Of a DNA stretch of 64,000 bases, positions 21,602-29,464 are shown piece by piece (position 1 is the stretch's first letter; each line of letters opens with the position of its first letter). This stretch comes from Luteimonas mephitis DSM 12574. Lineage in GTDB: Bacteria; Pseudomonadota; Gammaproteobacteria; Xanthomonadales; Xanthomonadaceae. Position numbers and translations under genes: made by a program. The stretch lies in NCBI RefSeq assembly GCF_000422305.1, contig NZ_AULN01000012.1:145001-209000 (forward strand), written 5' to 3'. The notes under the pieces are model-generated. The model did no database searches. It was not told the DNA's origin and saw nothing but the letters and a program-made list of their open reading frames with translations.

Positions 21602-22219
21602 ATGCGTGGCACGCTGTTCATCGTCGCGGCGCCGTCGGGCGCCGGCAAGTCGAGCATCGTCAACGCCTGCCTGGCGCGCGACGCCAACATCTGCCTGTCG
21701 ATCTCCTACACCTCGCGCGCGCCGCGCCCGGGCGAGCACGATGGCGAGCACTACAACTTCGTCGGTCGCGAGGAGTTCCAGCGCATGATCGACGCCGGCG
21801 ATTTCTTCGAGCACGCACTGGTGCACGGCGACTGGAAGGGCACGGCGAAGAAGGCGGTGGACGCGCGCCTGGCGCAGGGCCGCGACGTGCTGCTGGAAAT
21901 CGACTGGCAGGGCGCGCGCCAGGTGCGCGGGCAGGTGCCCGATGCGGTCAGCGTGTTCATCCTGCCGCCGTCGCGCGATGCGCTCGACCAGCGCATGCGC
22001 AAGCGCGGGCAGGACAGCGAGGACGTGATGGCGCGGCGGCTGGCGGCCGCGCGCGAGGAGATGTCGCACTACGACGAGTTCGACTACGTCATCGTCAACG
22101 AGGATTTCGACACCGCGGTGGACGAAATGTGCGCGATCTTCACCGCCAGCCGGCTGCGTCGCGAGATCCAGGCGCAGCGGCATGCCGGACTGGTTGCCGC
22201 GTTGCTGGCCGGGGAATAG
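21602..22219 (+). CDS. gmk: Guanylate kinase
   Basis: Phosphorylates GMP and dGMP to the diphosphates. The 205-residue protein has the P-loop APSGAGKSS at 10-18, the GMP-binding SYTSRAPRPGE segment and the lid region. The ATG at 21602 gives the canonical N-terminus; a TTG at 21557 would add residues encoded by a repeat element. It heads the gmk-rpoZ-spoT-ridA cluster, a conserved gammaproteobacterial arrangement. Confidence 0.96.
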   Translation: MRGTLFIVAAPSGAGKSSIVNACLARDANICLSISYTSRAPRPGEHDGEHYNFVGREEFQRMIDAGDFFEHALVHGDWKGTAKKAVDARLAQGRDVLLEIDWQGARQVRGQVPDAVSVFILPPSRDALDQRMRKRGQDSEDVMARRLAAAREEMSHYDEFDYVIVNEDFDTAVDEMCAIFTASRLRREIQAQRHAGLVAALLAGE

Positions 22220-22228
22220 GCGATGGCT

Positions 22229-22244
22229 TCCCGCGCTTGCGGGA
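22229..22244. repeat. Small palindromic unit TCCCGC-GCTT-GCGGGA
   Basis: A 16-bp hairpin unit lies 9 bases after gmk. The same 16 bases occur in the opposite orientation at 28171-28186. No T-run follows. Confidence 0.5.
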
Positions 22245-22376
22245 GCGTTACACGGTCGCGGGCTTCTTGCGTCGGCGATCTTCGGAAACGCCCGCGGCTG
22301 GCAGCCGTTCCAGCGGGAACTGGAACGCTGCGGCGGTCGAAAAGATGCGCAAGTGATTGATTTTTCGGTGCAACGC

Positions 22377-22406
22377 TTGTGCCGAGCCCGGACAATCCCG
22401 TAAAAT
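22377..22406 (+). promoter_or_regulatory. Predicted sigma70 promoter of rpoZ-spoT
   Basis: TTGTGC (22377-22382), an 18-base spacer, and TAAAAT (22401-22406) lie about 50 bases before rpoZ in the 239-bp gmk-rpoZ gap. This suggests rpoZ-spoT can be transcribed separately from gmk. Confidence 0.45.
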
Positions 22407-22458
22407 CCGCGTCCCCCTATCTATTGAGTCGACGGCCCGACCGGCCGCCGGGAGAGTT

Positions 22459-22761
22459 ATGGCCCGCATCACCGTGGAAGATTGCCTGGAAGTGGTCGAC
22501 AACCGCTTCGAGCTCGTCATGATGGCCGCCAAGCGCGCGCGCCAGCTCGCCAATGGCGTCGAGCCGCAGATCGACAACTCCGAGAACGACGACAAGCCGA
22601 CGGTGCTGGCCCTGCGCGAGATCGCCGCCCGCCGCATCGACCAGCCCTACATCGACGCCGTCGACAAGATCGAGCGCGAGCGCAAGGAGCGCGAGGCGCT
22701 GGAATGGGCCGCCGCCGAGGTGGTGGCCGACGAGGACATGTCGAAGGGCGACGACCTGTAA
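22459..22761 (+). CDS. rpoZ: DNA-directed RNA polymerase subunit omega
   Basis: The smallest RNA polymerase subunit; it binds and helps fold beta' and contributes to the ppGpp site 1. The 100-residue protein starts [20 protein letters not shown], the typical omega N-terminus, with a GGGAGAG ribosome-binding site just before the ATG at 22459. It sits directly before spoT, separated by a palindromic repeat element. Confidence 0.97.
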   Translation: MARITVEDCLEVVDNRFELVMMAAKRARQLANGVEPQIDNSENDDKPTVLALREIAARRIDQPYIDAVDKIERERKEREALEWAAAEVVADEDMSKGDDL

Positions 22762-22767
22762 GAAGGC

Positions 22768-22947
22768 GGGATTTGGGAATCGGGATTGGGGATTCGGAGA
22801 AGCGGATCCCGGCGTTTCCCTCCAGTGCCGGATCTTGCGCGGCCCCGCGAAAGCGGGGCCGTGGCGTTTCCGGCCCCTGAACGCCGCTGGACGGCGCCGA
22901 CCATCGCCCTGGCCATTCCGAATCCCCAATCCCGATTCCCAAATCCC
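22768..22947. repeat. Copy B of the GGGATT inverted-repeat element (31-bp perfect arms)
   Basis: The left arm 22768-22798 and the right arm 22917-22947 are exact reverse complements over 31 bp, beginning GGGATTTGGGAATCGGGATT, with 118 bp between. It begins 6 bases after the rpoZ stop and ends 25 bases before the spoT start, filling the gap. The spacer contains a second GC-rich hairpin (CCCCGC-GAAA-GCGGGG, near 22844-22859). As RNA the arms would form a very stable stem between the two cistrons. No encoded protein is visible. Confidence 0.85.
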
Positions 22948-22972
22948 GGCCTGAGGCCTTAGGCTCGACGCC

Positions 22973-25150
22973 ATGACCCCCGCCGAGCCCGTCCACCGCG
23001 AGACCCCGACGCCCGTCGACGACTCCGCCCCGGATTACGTCCTAGACCTGGAGCGTGCGGCCGACTACCTGTCGGCCGAACAGCGTGCGCTGCTCCGGCG
23101 CGCCTGGGCGGTGGGCGCGGCGGCGCATGCGGGACAGCTGCGCAAGTCCGGGGAACCCTACATCACCCACCCGGTGGCGGTGGCGCGGGTGCTGGCCGAG
23201 CAGAAGGTAGACGTCGAGACCCTGGTCGCGGCGATCCTGCACGACACCATCGAGGACACGCCGCTCGACCACGCGCAGCTGGCGGCCGAGTTTGGCGAGA
23301 CAGTGGCCGAACTGGTCGACGGCGTCACCAAGCTCGACAAGCTCAAGTTCCAGGATCGCCAGGAAGCCGCTGCGGAAAGCTTCCGCAAGATGCTGCTGGC
23401 GATGGCGCGCGACCTGCGCGTGATCCTGATCAAGCTCGCCGACCGCCTGCACAACATGCGCACCCTCGGCGCGCAGACGGCCGAAGCCCGCGAGCGCATC
23501 GCCCGCGAGACGCTGGAGATCTACGCCCCGATTGCCCAGCGCCTGGGCATGAACCTGATCAAGGCCGAGCTGCAGGACCTCGGCTTCCGCGCGCTGCACC
23601 CGATCCGCCACGCGGTGCTGGAAAAGCGCATCCGCGCGCAGCCGCTGCTGCGGCGCGAGGCGCTGGCCAGGATCGAAGCGCAGCTGGCGCAGAAGCTCGC
23701 CAACGAAGGCCTGCAGCATCGGCTGGTGGGACGCGTGAAGTCGCCCTGGAGCATCTACAATAAGATGCAGGCCGAGGGTAAGACCTTCACCCAGGTGATG
23801 GACGTGTTCGGCTTCCGCGTGATCGTCGGCACGGTCGCCGACTGCTACCACGCGCTGGGCGTGGTGCATTCGGTCTACAAGCCGCTCGACGGGCGTTTCC
23901 GCGATTTCATCGCGATCCCCAAGGCCAACGGATACCAGTCGCTGCACACGGTGTTGTTCGGGCCCTACGGCTCGCCGATCGAGGTGCAGATCCGCACCCA
24001 GGAAATGGACCTGATCGCCGAGCGCGGCATCGCCGCGCACTGGACCTACAAACACGGCGGCGAAGCGCCCAACAGCGCCCAGGTGCGCGCGCATTCGTGG
24101 ATCAGCAGCCTGCTCGAATCGCAGCGCGGCACCGGCTCGTCGCTGGAGTTCCTGGAGAACGTCAAGGTCGACCTGTTTCCCGACGAGGTCTACCTGTTCA
24201 CGCCCAACGGCGACATCCTCTCGCTGCCGCGCAACGCCACCGCGCTCGACTTCGCCTATGCCGTGCACACCGACGTCGGCAACCAGGCGGTGGCCGCGCG
24301 CGTGGACAAGAAGCTGGTGCCGCTGCGCACCAAGCTGGCGAGCGGGCAGAAGGTGGAAATCGTGACTGCGAAATCCTCGATGCCCAAGCCGCAGTGGCTG
24401 GAGTTCGTGGTCACCGGCAAGGCGCGCACCGCGATCCGCCACCAGCTGAAGCACCTCGAGCACGAGGACGCGATGCAGCTCGGGCACCGGATGCTCGACC
24501 GCGCGCTCGAGGAGCGCGGCAGCTCGCTCGAACGCCTGCCGGTCGCGCGCCTGGACGCCTACCTGGGCGAGCTGCGCTATCCGCGGCTCGAAGAGTTGCT
24601 GGCCGACATCGCGCTCGGCAACCGCATGCCCGCGCAGGTGGCGCTGACGCTGACCCGCGACAAGGACGGCGAGGCCGGCGTGCCCGACTCGGAGGCCATG
24701 CCGCGCACCGGCGACAAGATCCTGATCACCGGCCACGAGCGCGGCATCATCACCTTCGCGCCGTGCTGCATGCCGATTCCCGGCGACGACATCATGGGTT
24801 ACCACACCACCGGCCGCGGCATCATGGTGCACCGGATGGAATGCCCGAACGTGTCCGACTACCGCAAGTCGCCGGAACGCTGGGTTGCGATCGGCTGGGA
24901 CCGCGAGGTCAGCGGCGACTTCGACGCTGCGCTGCGGGTGGAAGTGGAAAACAGTCCCGGCGTGCTGGCGCAGGTGGCTGCGGCAATCGCCGAGGCGCAC
25001 TCCAACATCGACGGCGTCGAATACCTGGAGCGCGACACCAACGTCGCCGCGATCCACTTCTCGATCGAGGTCAAGAGCCGCAAGCACCTGGCCGACGTGA
25101 TCCGGCGCACGCGCCGGCTGCACGTGGTGCACGGGGTACAGCGGCTGTAG
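22973..25150 (+). CDS. spoT: Bifunctional (p)ppGpp synthetase/hydrolase SpoT
   Basis: The central stringent-response enzyme. The 725-residue protein has an N-terminal HD hydrolase domain (His52, His66, HDTIED at 90-95, all metal ligands kept), a synthetase domain around 245-360 with KSPWSIYNKM and FIAIPKANGYQSLHT, a TGS domain from about 397, a conserved CC-containing segment near 597 and a C-terminal ACT domain from about 655. The intact HD motif marks SpoT, not RelA. The ATG at 22973 follows repeat element B. The TAG stop at 25148-25150 is formed by the head of a REP-like repeat. Confidence 0.97.
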   Translation: MTPAEPVHRETPTPVDDSAPDYVLDLERAADYLSAEQRALLRRAWAVGAAAHAGQLRKSGEPYITHPVAVARVLAEQKVDVETLVAAILHDTIEDTPLDHAQLAAEFGETVAELVDGVTKLDKLKFQDRQEAAAESFRKMLLAMARDLRVILIKLADRLHNMRTLGAQTAEARERIARETLEIYAPIAQRLGMNLIKAELQDLGFRALHPIRHAVLEKRIRAQPLLRREALARIEAQLAQKLANEGLQHRLVGRVKSPWSIYNKMQAEGKTFTQVMDVFGFRVIVGTVADCYHALGVVHSVYKPLDGRFRDFIAIPKANGYQSLHTVLFGPYGSPIEVQIRTQEMDLIAERGIAAHWTYKHGGEAPNSAQVRAHSWISSLLESQRGTGSSLEFLENVKVDLFPDEVYLFTPNGDILSLPRNATALDFAYAVHTDVGNQAVAARVDKKLVPLRTKLASGQKVEIVTAKSSMPKPQWLEFVVTGKARTAIRHQLKHLEHEDAMQLGHRMLDRALEERGSSLERLPVARLDAYLGELRYPRLEELLADIALGNRMPAQVALTLTRDKDGEAGVPDSEAMPRTGDKILITGHERGIITFAPCCMPIPGDDIMGYHTTGRGIMVHRMECPNVSDYRKSPERWVAIGWDREVSGDFDAALRVEVENSPGVLAQVAAAIAEAHSNIDGVEYLERDTNVAAIHFSIEVKSRKHLADVIRRTRRLHVVHGVQRL

Positions 25151-25233
25151 GAGCGCCCCGTGGGCGCGATGGGCGTCCGTGGGCAAGGCTGTTGCCTGCC
25201 CAGGCGCTGGATCGCGCCATGGTGCGCTCCTAC
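25147..25233. repeat. Inverted pair of GTAGGAGCG REP-like repeats
   Basis: GTAGGAGCGCCCCGTGGGCG starting at 25147 is matched in inverse by ATCGCGCCATGGTGCGCTCC-TAC ending at 25233. The first GTAG contains the spoT stop codon. The pair is homologous to the one at 41649-41716 and fills most of the spoT-ridA gap. Confidence 0.8.
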
Positions 25234-25266
25234 AATCAGCGGATTCCATCAGCGGATGCATCAGCC

Positions 25267-25650
25267 ATGCCACGACAGCCCATCCACAGCGACAACGCCC
25301 CCGCCGCCATCGGCCCGTACTCGCAGGCCGTGCGGGCAGGCGGCACCGTCTACCTGTCCGGCCAGACCCCGATCGATCCCGCCACCGGCGCCCTGGTCGA
25401 AGGCGACATCCGTGCGCAGGCGCGCCGCGCGTTCGACAACCTCAAGGCCGTCTGCGAAGCCGCCGGCGGCTCGTTCGACGACATCGTCCGCGTCGGCCTG
25501 TACCTCACCGACCTCGGCCAGTTTGCCGAGGTCAATGCGGTGATGGCGGAGTATTTCGAGCAACCCTATCCGGCGCGTTCGACGATCGGCGTGGCGGCAT
25601 TGCCGAAGGATTCGGCATTCGAAGTCGATGCGGTGATGGTGCTCGGTTGA
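25267..25650 (+). CDS. ridA: RidA family reactive intermediate/imine deaminase
   Basis: Hydrolyses reactive enamine/imine intermediates made by PLP enzymes such as threonine dehydratase. The 127-residue protein has the family signatures GPYSQAV near 16-22, SGQTP, and YPARSTIGV, with the catalytic-site Arg at 104. The ATG at 25267 starts it. It follows spoT in a position often occupied by ridA in Xanthomonadaceae. Confidence 0.95.
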   Translation: MPRQPIHSDNAPAAIGPYSQAVRAGGTVYLSGQTPIDPATGALVEGDIRAQARRAFDNLKAVCEAAGGSFDDIVRVGLYLTDLGQFAEVNAVMAEYFEQPYPARSTIGVAALPKDSAFEVDAVMVLG

Positions 25651-25657
25651 TCGACCG

Positions 25658-25675
25658 GAGCGGCGTTCGCCGCTC
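25658..25675. other. Hairpin between convergent ridA and AraC gene
   Basis: GAGCGGC pairs with GCCGCTC around a 4-base loop, 7 bases after the ridA stop. There is no T-run, so a termination role is only possible. Confidence 0.3.
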
Positions 25676-25722
25676 GGTGGAGGGTACCGGCGCCGGTCCT
25701 TGCCGGCGCGAACACCAGCGCA

Positions 25723-26784
25723 TCAGGAACCGGTTGCGGGCGTAACCCCGGCCCGCGGTGGCGCGCGCATCGCGCTCGGCGCGGCCCCGGTCCAGCGCTT
25801 GAAGGCGCGCCTGAACTCGCGCGCATCCCGGAAGCCGACGCTCGCACCGACCTGGGCGATGGACAGCTCGCTGTCGCGCAGCAGTTCGCGGGCGCGCTCG
25901 CTGCGGACTTCGTCGTGGATCGCACGGAAGCCGCTGCCGGCGGCGACCAGTTGCCGGCGCAGGGTGCGTGGCGTCAGGTGCAGCTTGGCGGCGATGTCGC
26001 CGAGTCCCGGCGCTTCGTGCAGGCGCGAGCGCAGCAGCTGGCGCACGGCGGCGACGATCTCCCCGCTGGCCGGTCCGCGCGGCATCTGCGCGCGGCACAG
26101 GGCCAGCGCCTGCTGCGCGCTGACCGGGTTGTAGGCAGGCAGTCGGCGCGACATCCATCCCGGGTCGATCAGTTCGCGGTTGCGCGGCATGCCGAAGCGG
26201 ATTTCGCATTCGAACAACGCCTCGTACTCGTGCGCGTATGCGGGCGCCGGGTAGGCCAGCTCCAGCCGCAGCGGCCGGAACGACGGTCCGACCAGGCCGC
26301 GGCAGAGCATCAGCGTGCTGGCGAACAGTTCCTCGCACAGGAACGGCAGGATCGTGTCGTCCGCCGAACGCGGGCTGGCCACCAGGCACAGCGCGTCCGG
26401 GTGGGAGGTATCGAGTTCCAGGTCCATCAGGCTGCCGGAAACCGGCGCGTACTGCAGGCCGATCGCCACCGCATCGCCGAACGTGCGCGCGGTCGTCATC
26501 GCCAGCCCGAGCAGGCCGAAGTTGCCGGTGGTCTGCTGCCGGCCAAGGCGCAGGCCGATGTCGGGCTCGGGCAGGTCGCGCAGCGCGCGCTGCACGACGC
26601 GGCTGGCCTGGCGGTAGGACACCCGCACCGAGGCGTCGTCGACCTGGGCGCGGGTCAGGCGCAGGCCGGCGAACCAGCGCTCGCAGGCGATACCCCGCTC
26701 CTCGGCCATCAGGCACAGCCCGGACAGGATGTTGGTGGCGATGCTGGCCGCGGTCAGGCGCGGGTCTAGGCTGTCGCGATTCAT
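25723..26784 (-). CDS. AraC-family transcriptional regulator
   Basis: A 353-residue regulator with an N-terminal ligand-binding domain of the type found in OruR/ArgR-like AraC proteins (PF12625-like, about 20-210) and a C-terminal pair of helix-turn-helix motifs (about 255-340), seen in LTPRTLRRQLVAAGSGF and SIAQVGASVGFRDAREFRRAFKRW. The start is ATG at 26784. It is divergent from the beta-helix lipoprotein gene with about 130 bp between, so it is the obvious candidate regulator of that cluster. The ligand cannot be read from sequence. Confidence 0.92.
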   Translation of the reverse strand: MNRDSLDPRLTAASIATNILSGLCLMAEERGIACERWFAGLRLTRAQVDDASVRVSYRQASRVVQRALRDLPEPDIGLRLGRQQTTGNFGLLGLAMTTARTFGDAVAIGLQYAPVSGSLMDLELDTSHPDALCLVASPRSADDTILPFLCEELFASTLMLCRGLVGPSFRPLRLELAYPAPAYAHEYEALFECEIRFGMPRNRELIDPGWMSRRLPAYNPVSAQQALALCRAQMPRGPASGEIVAAVRQLLRSRLHEAPGLGDIAAKLHLTPRTLRRQLVAAGSGFRAIHDEVRSERARELLRDSELSIAQVGASVGFRDAREFRRAFKRWTGAAPSAMRAPPRAGVTPATGS

Positions 26785-26914
26785 GTGGCTCTGGTGAGTT
26801 TGTCCGTTTTGCCCCCCATGAGTATGCCGCCAATGCCCTCCACCCGCACGGACGTGAACGCCGAGACTGTTGCGGGGAAGGCCGCCGTCGTGTGCAGGCC
26901 GGGAGATGGGACCG

Positions 26915-28135
26915 ATGGGGAAGATGACGCTGTTCGCGCTGGCCGCCTGTGGCCTGCTGGCTGCCTGCGGTGGCGGCGGTGCCGACCAGGCCGCGCCGGC
27001 CGTGCCCGCCGACGGCGGATACCAGAAGGCGCTGCAGCAACAGCTGCTGGACGCAAAGCCCGGTGATGTCATCGAGATCCCCGCCGGCCGCTTCAGCTTC
27101 GACCGCAGCCTCAGCCTGCGCGTGGACGGCGTGACCATCCGTGGCGCCGGCATGGACAAGACCGTGCTGAGCTTCAAGGGCCAGCGCAGCGGCGCCGAAG
27201 GGCTGATCGTCAACGCCAGCGGCTTCACCCTGGAAAACCTCGCGATCGAGGACAGCAAGGGCGACGGCCTGAAGGTCAACGAGGGCGAGGACATCGTCAT
27301 CCGCGGCGTGCGCGTGGAATGGACCAACGGCCCGCACACCGACAACGGCGCCTACGGCCTGTACCCGGTGCAGACGAAGAACGTGCTGATCGAGGATTCG
27401 GTGGTGATCGGCGCGTCGGATGCCGGCATCTACGTCGGCCAGTCGCAGGATGTCGTGGTGCGCCGCAACCGCGCCGAGCGCAACGTCGCCGGCATCGAGA
27501 TCGAGAACTGTATCGGCGCCGACGTCTACGACAACGTCGCCACCGAGAACACCGGTGGCATCCTCGTGTTCAACATGCCCGACCTGCCGCAGCCCGGCCA
27601 CACCACGCGCGTGTTCAAGAATCGCATCTTCAAGAACAACACCGCCAACTTCGGCCGCAAGGGCACGGCCGTGGCGGCGGTGCCGGCGGGCTCGGGCGTG
27701 GTGATCATGTCCAACGACCGGGTCGAGATCTTCGACAACGAGATCGCCGACAACAAGACCGCCAACGTGCTGGTCGCCAGCCACTACTCGGCCGGCTACG
27801 ACAGCAAGTACAAGCCGTCGGCGGCGTTCGATCCCTATCCCGAGTACATCTACGTCCACGACAACCGCTTCTCCGGCGGCGGCGATTCCCCGGACGGCCT
27901 GGACATGAAGGCGCTGAAGGTGGCGATGTTCGGCCTCAACGGCCGTTTCCCCGACGTCTTCTGGGACGGCTACGTCAACGCCAAGCGCGCGGAAGGCCCG
28001 CAGATCTGCGTGCAGGGCGCCTCCGGCGTGCTCGACGCGGATGCGCCCAACAAGTTCAAGAACCCGAAATCCGATGCCAAGCCGTTCGACTGCAAGCTCG
28101 ATCCACTGCCGGCGGTGGAGCTGAAGCAGGCTTGA
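26915..28135 (+). CDS. Parallel beta-helix lipoprotein (TIGR03805-like)
   Basis: A secreted lipoprotein of about 406 residues. A signal peptide ends in lipobox LLAAC with the lipidated Cys at 18, followed by a Gly-rich linker. The rest is a right-handed beta-helix: regular short repeats such as [49 protein letters not shown] and [10 protein letters not shown]. Members of this family (TIGR03805) regularly occur as a pair with the diheme protein encoded next; the function of the pair is not known. The ATG at 26915 was chosen for its spacing from GGGAG; ATGs at 26906 and 26924 are alternatives. No catalytic residues are recognisable. Confidence 0.88.
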   Translation: MGKMTLFALAACGLLAACGGGGADQAAPAVPADGGYQKALQQQLLDAKPGDVIEIPAGRFSFDRSLSLRVDGVTIRGAGMDKTVLSFKGQRSGAEGLIVNASGFTLENLAIEDSKGDGLKVNEGEDIVIRGVRVEWTNGPHTDNGAYGLYPVQTKNVLIEDSVVIGASDAGIYVGQSQDVVVRRNRAERNVAGIEIENCIGADVYDNVATENTGGILVFNMPDLPQPGHTTRVFKNRIFKNNTANFGRKGTAVAAVPAGSGVVIMSNDRVEIFDNEIADNKTANVLVASHYSAGYDSKYKPSAAFDPYPEYIYVHDNRFSGGGDSPDGLDMKALKVAMFGLNGRFPDVFWDGYVNAKRAEGPQICVQGASGVLDADAPNKFKNPKSDAKPFDCKLDPLPAVELKQA

Positions 28136-28168
28136 GCACGATGATGGTGGATCCTCTTTTGCACCAAG

Positions 28169-28188
28169 GTTCCCGCAAGCGCGGGAAC
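28169..28188. repeat. Palindrome GTTCCCGC-AAGC-GCGGGAAC
   Basis: A perfect 8-bp stem with a 4-base loop lies between the beta-helix and cytochrome genes. Its core is the reverse complement of the unit at 22229-22244, so it is a small dispersed repeat. It could differentially stabilise the upstream message. Confidence 0.55.
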
Positions 28189-28269
28189 GACGCGGCTGCG
28201 GTCGCGCCCGCGCGACAGGGCACGGCCGTTCGCCGCGACAGGCGCGGGCCGACCCGTGCATTCGCGGCA

Positions 28270-29397
28270 ATGGCCGCGCGCTGGGCCGTCGTGGCGACTG
28301 CACTGCTGGTGGCCGCGTGCGCCCGGCCGCCGGCGCCGGTCACCTTCCACGCCGACGGGTATCCGGAAAAGCTCAGCGAGTGGAACGTGGTCTACGTCGA
28401 CGGCAAGACGCTTGCGCTCAACGACCGCGTGGTGCCGTTCGACCTCAACACGCCGCTGTTCAGCGATTACGCGCACAAGCTGCGCACGGTGTGGATGCCG
28501 GAGGGCACGATCGCGGACTACCAGACGCACGAGGCGCTGGATTTCCCGGTCGGTACCATCATCAGCAAGACGTTCTTCTACCCGACCGCCGAGGGCAAGG
28601 ACGCGGTCGCGCGGACCGGCGACACCTCGCACGACCACGTCGGCGAGGGCCTCGACCTGCACAACGTGCGCATGATCGAAACCCGCCTGATGGTGCGCCG
28701 TGAGCAGGGCTGGGTGGCGATCCCCTATGCCTGGAACGAGGCGCAGACCGAGGCCACCCTGGCGCGCACCGGCGCCGATGTCCCCCTGCGCCTGGTCGCC
28801 GCCGACGGCAGCAGCGAGGATTTCGTGTACGAGGTCCCGGACCAGAACCAGTGCGCCGGCTGCCACGCCAGCAACAACACCACCCGCCAGATCGTGCCGC
28901 TGGGACCGAAGGCGCGCCACCTCAACAAGGATTACGACTACGCCGGCGGCCGCGAGAACCAGCTCGCGCACCTGCAGAAGGTCGGTTACCTGCGCGGCGT
29001 GCCGGCAACCGGCGTGCCGCGCAACGCCGACTGGCGCGACGCCGCGCACGCCAGCCTCGACGGCCGCGCGCGTGCCTACCTCGACATCAACTGCGGCCAC
29101 TGCCACAACGACAAGGGGCCGGCGGACACTTCGGGCCTGTGGCTCGACGTCGGCGACCACCCGCCGCGCCACCTCGGCCTGTGCAAGCCGACGGTCGCGG
29201 CCGGGCAGGGCACGGGCGACCACCGTTTCGGTATCGTGCCGGGGAATCCCGACGAGTCGATCCTCGTCTATCGGATGGACAGCGACAGGCCCGGCGTGAG
29301 GATGCCGGAGATCGGCCGGGACGTGGTCCATCGCGAGGGCGTCGAGCTGATCCGTGACTGGATCGCGGCGATGGAGGGGAACTGCGACGAAACCTGA
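28270..29397 (+). CDS. Diheme c-type cytochrome lipoprotein (SO2930/HNE_0200 family, TIGR03806-like)
   Basis: A 375-residue exported protein. An N-terminal signal with lipobox LLVAAC (Cys17) predicts membrane anchoring. Two heme c sites are present: CAGCH at 195-199 and CGHCH at 275-279; Met345 in RMPEIG is a plausible axial ligand. The N-terminal half (for example TPLFSDYAHKLRTVWMP) is typical of the SO2930 family. The start is uncertain: ATG 28270 places a compact signal peptide, while ATG 28141, six bases after the preceding stop, would give a long basic leader. It follows the beta-helix gene, its usual partner. The redox role is an inference; the substrate is unknown. Confidence 0.9.
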   Translation: MAARWAVVATALLVAACARPPAPVTFHADGYPEKLSEWNVVYVDGKTLALNDRVVPFDLNTPLFSDYAHKLRTVWMPEGTIADYQTHEALDFPVGTIISKTFFYPTAEGKDAVARTGDTSHDHVGEGLDLHNVRMIETRLMVRREQGWVAIPYAWNEAQTEATLARTGADVPLRLVAADGSSEDFVYEVPDQNQCAGCHASNNTTRQIVPLGPKARHLNKDYDYAGGRENQLAHLQKVGYLRGVPATGVPRNADWRDAAHASLDGRARAYLDINCGHCHNDKGPADTSGLWLDVGDHPPRHLGLCKPTVAAGQGTGDHRFGIVPGNPDESILVYRMDSDRPGVRMPEIGRDVVHREGVELIRDWIAAMEGNCDET

Positions 29398-29464
29398 GCC
29401 GGACCGGCGCTGCCGGGTCCGGACGCACACACGCACCATCACAAGTTTGGGGAAGGGGAACGCG

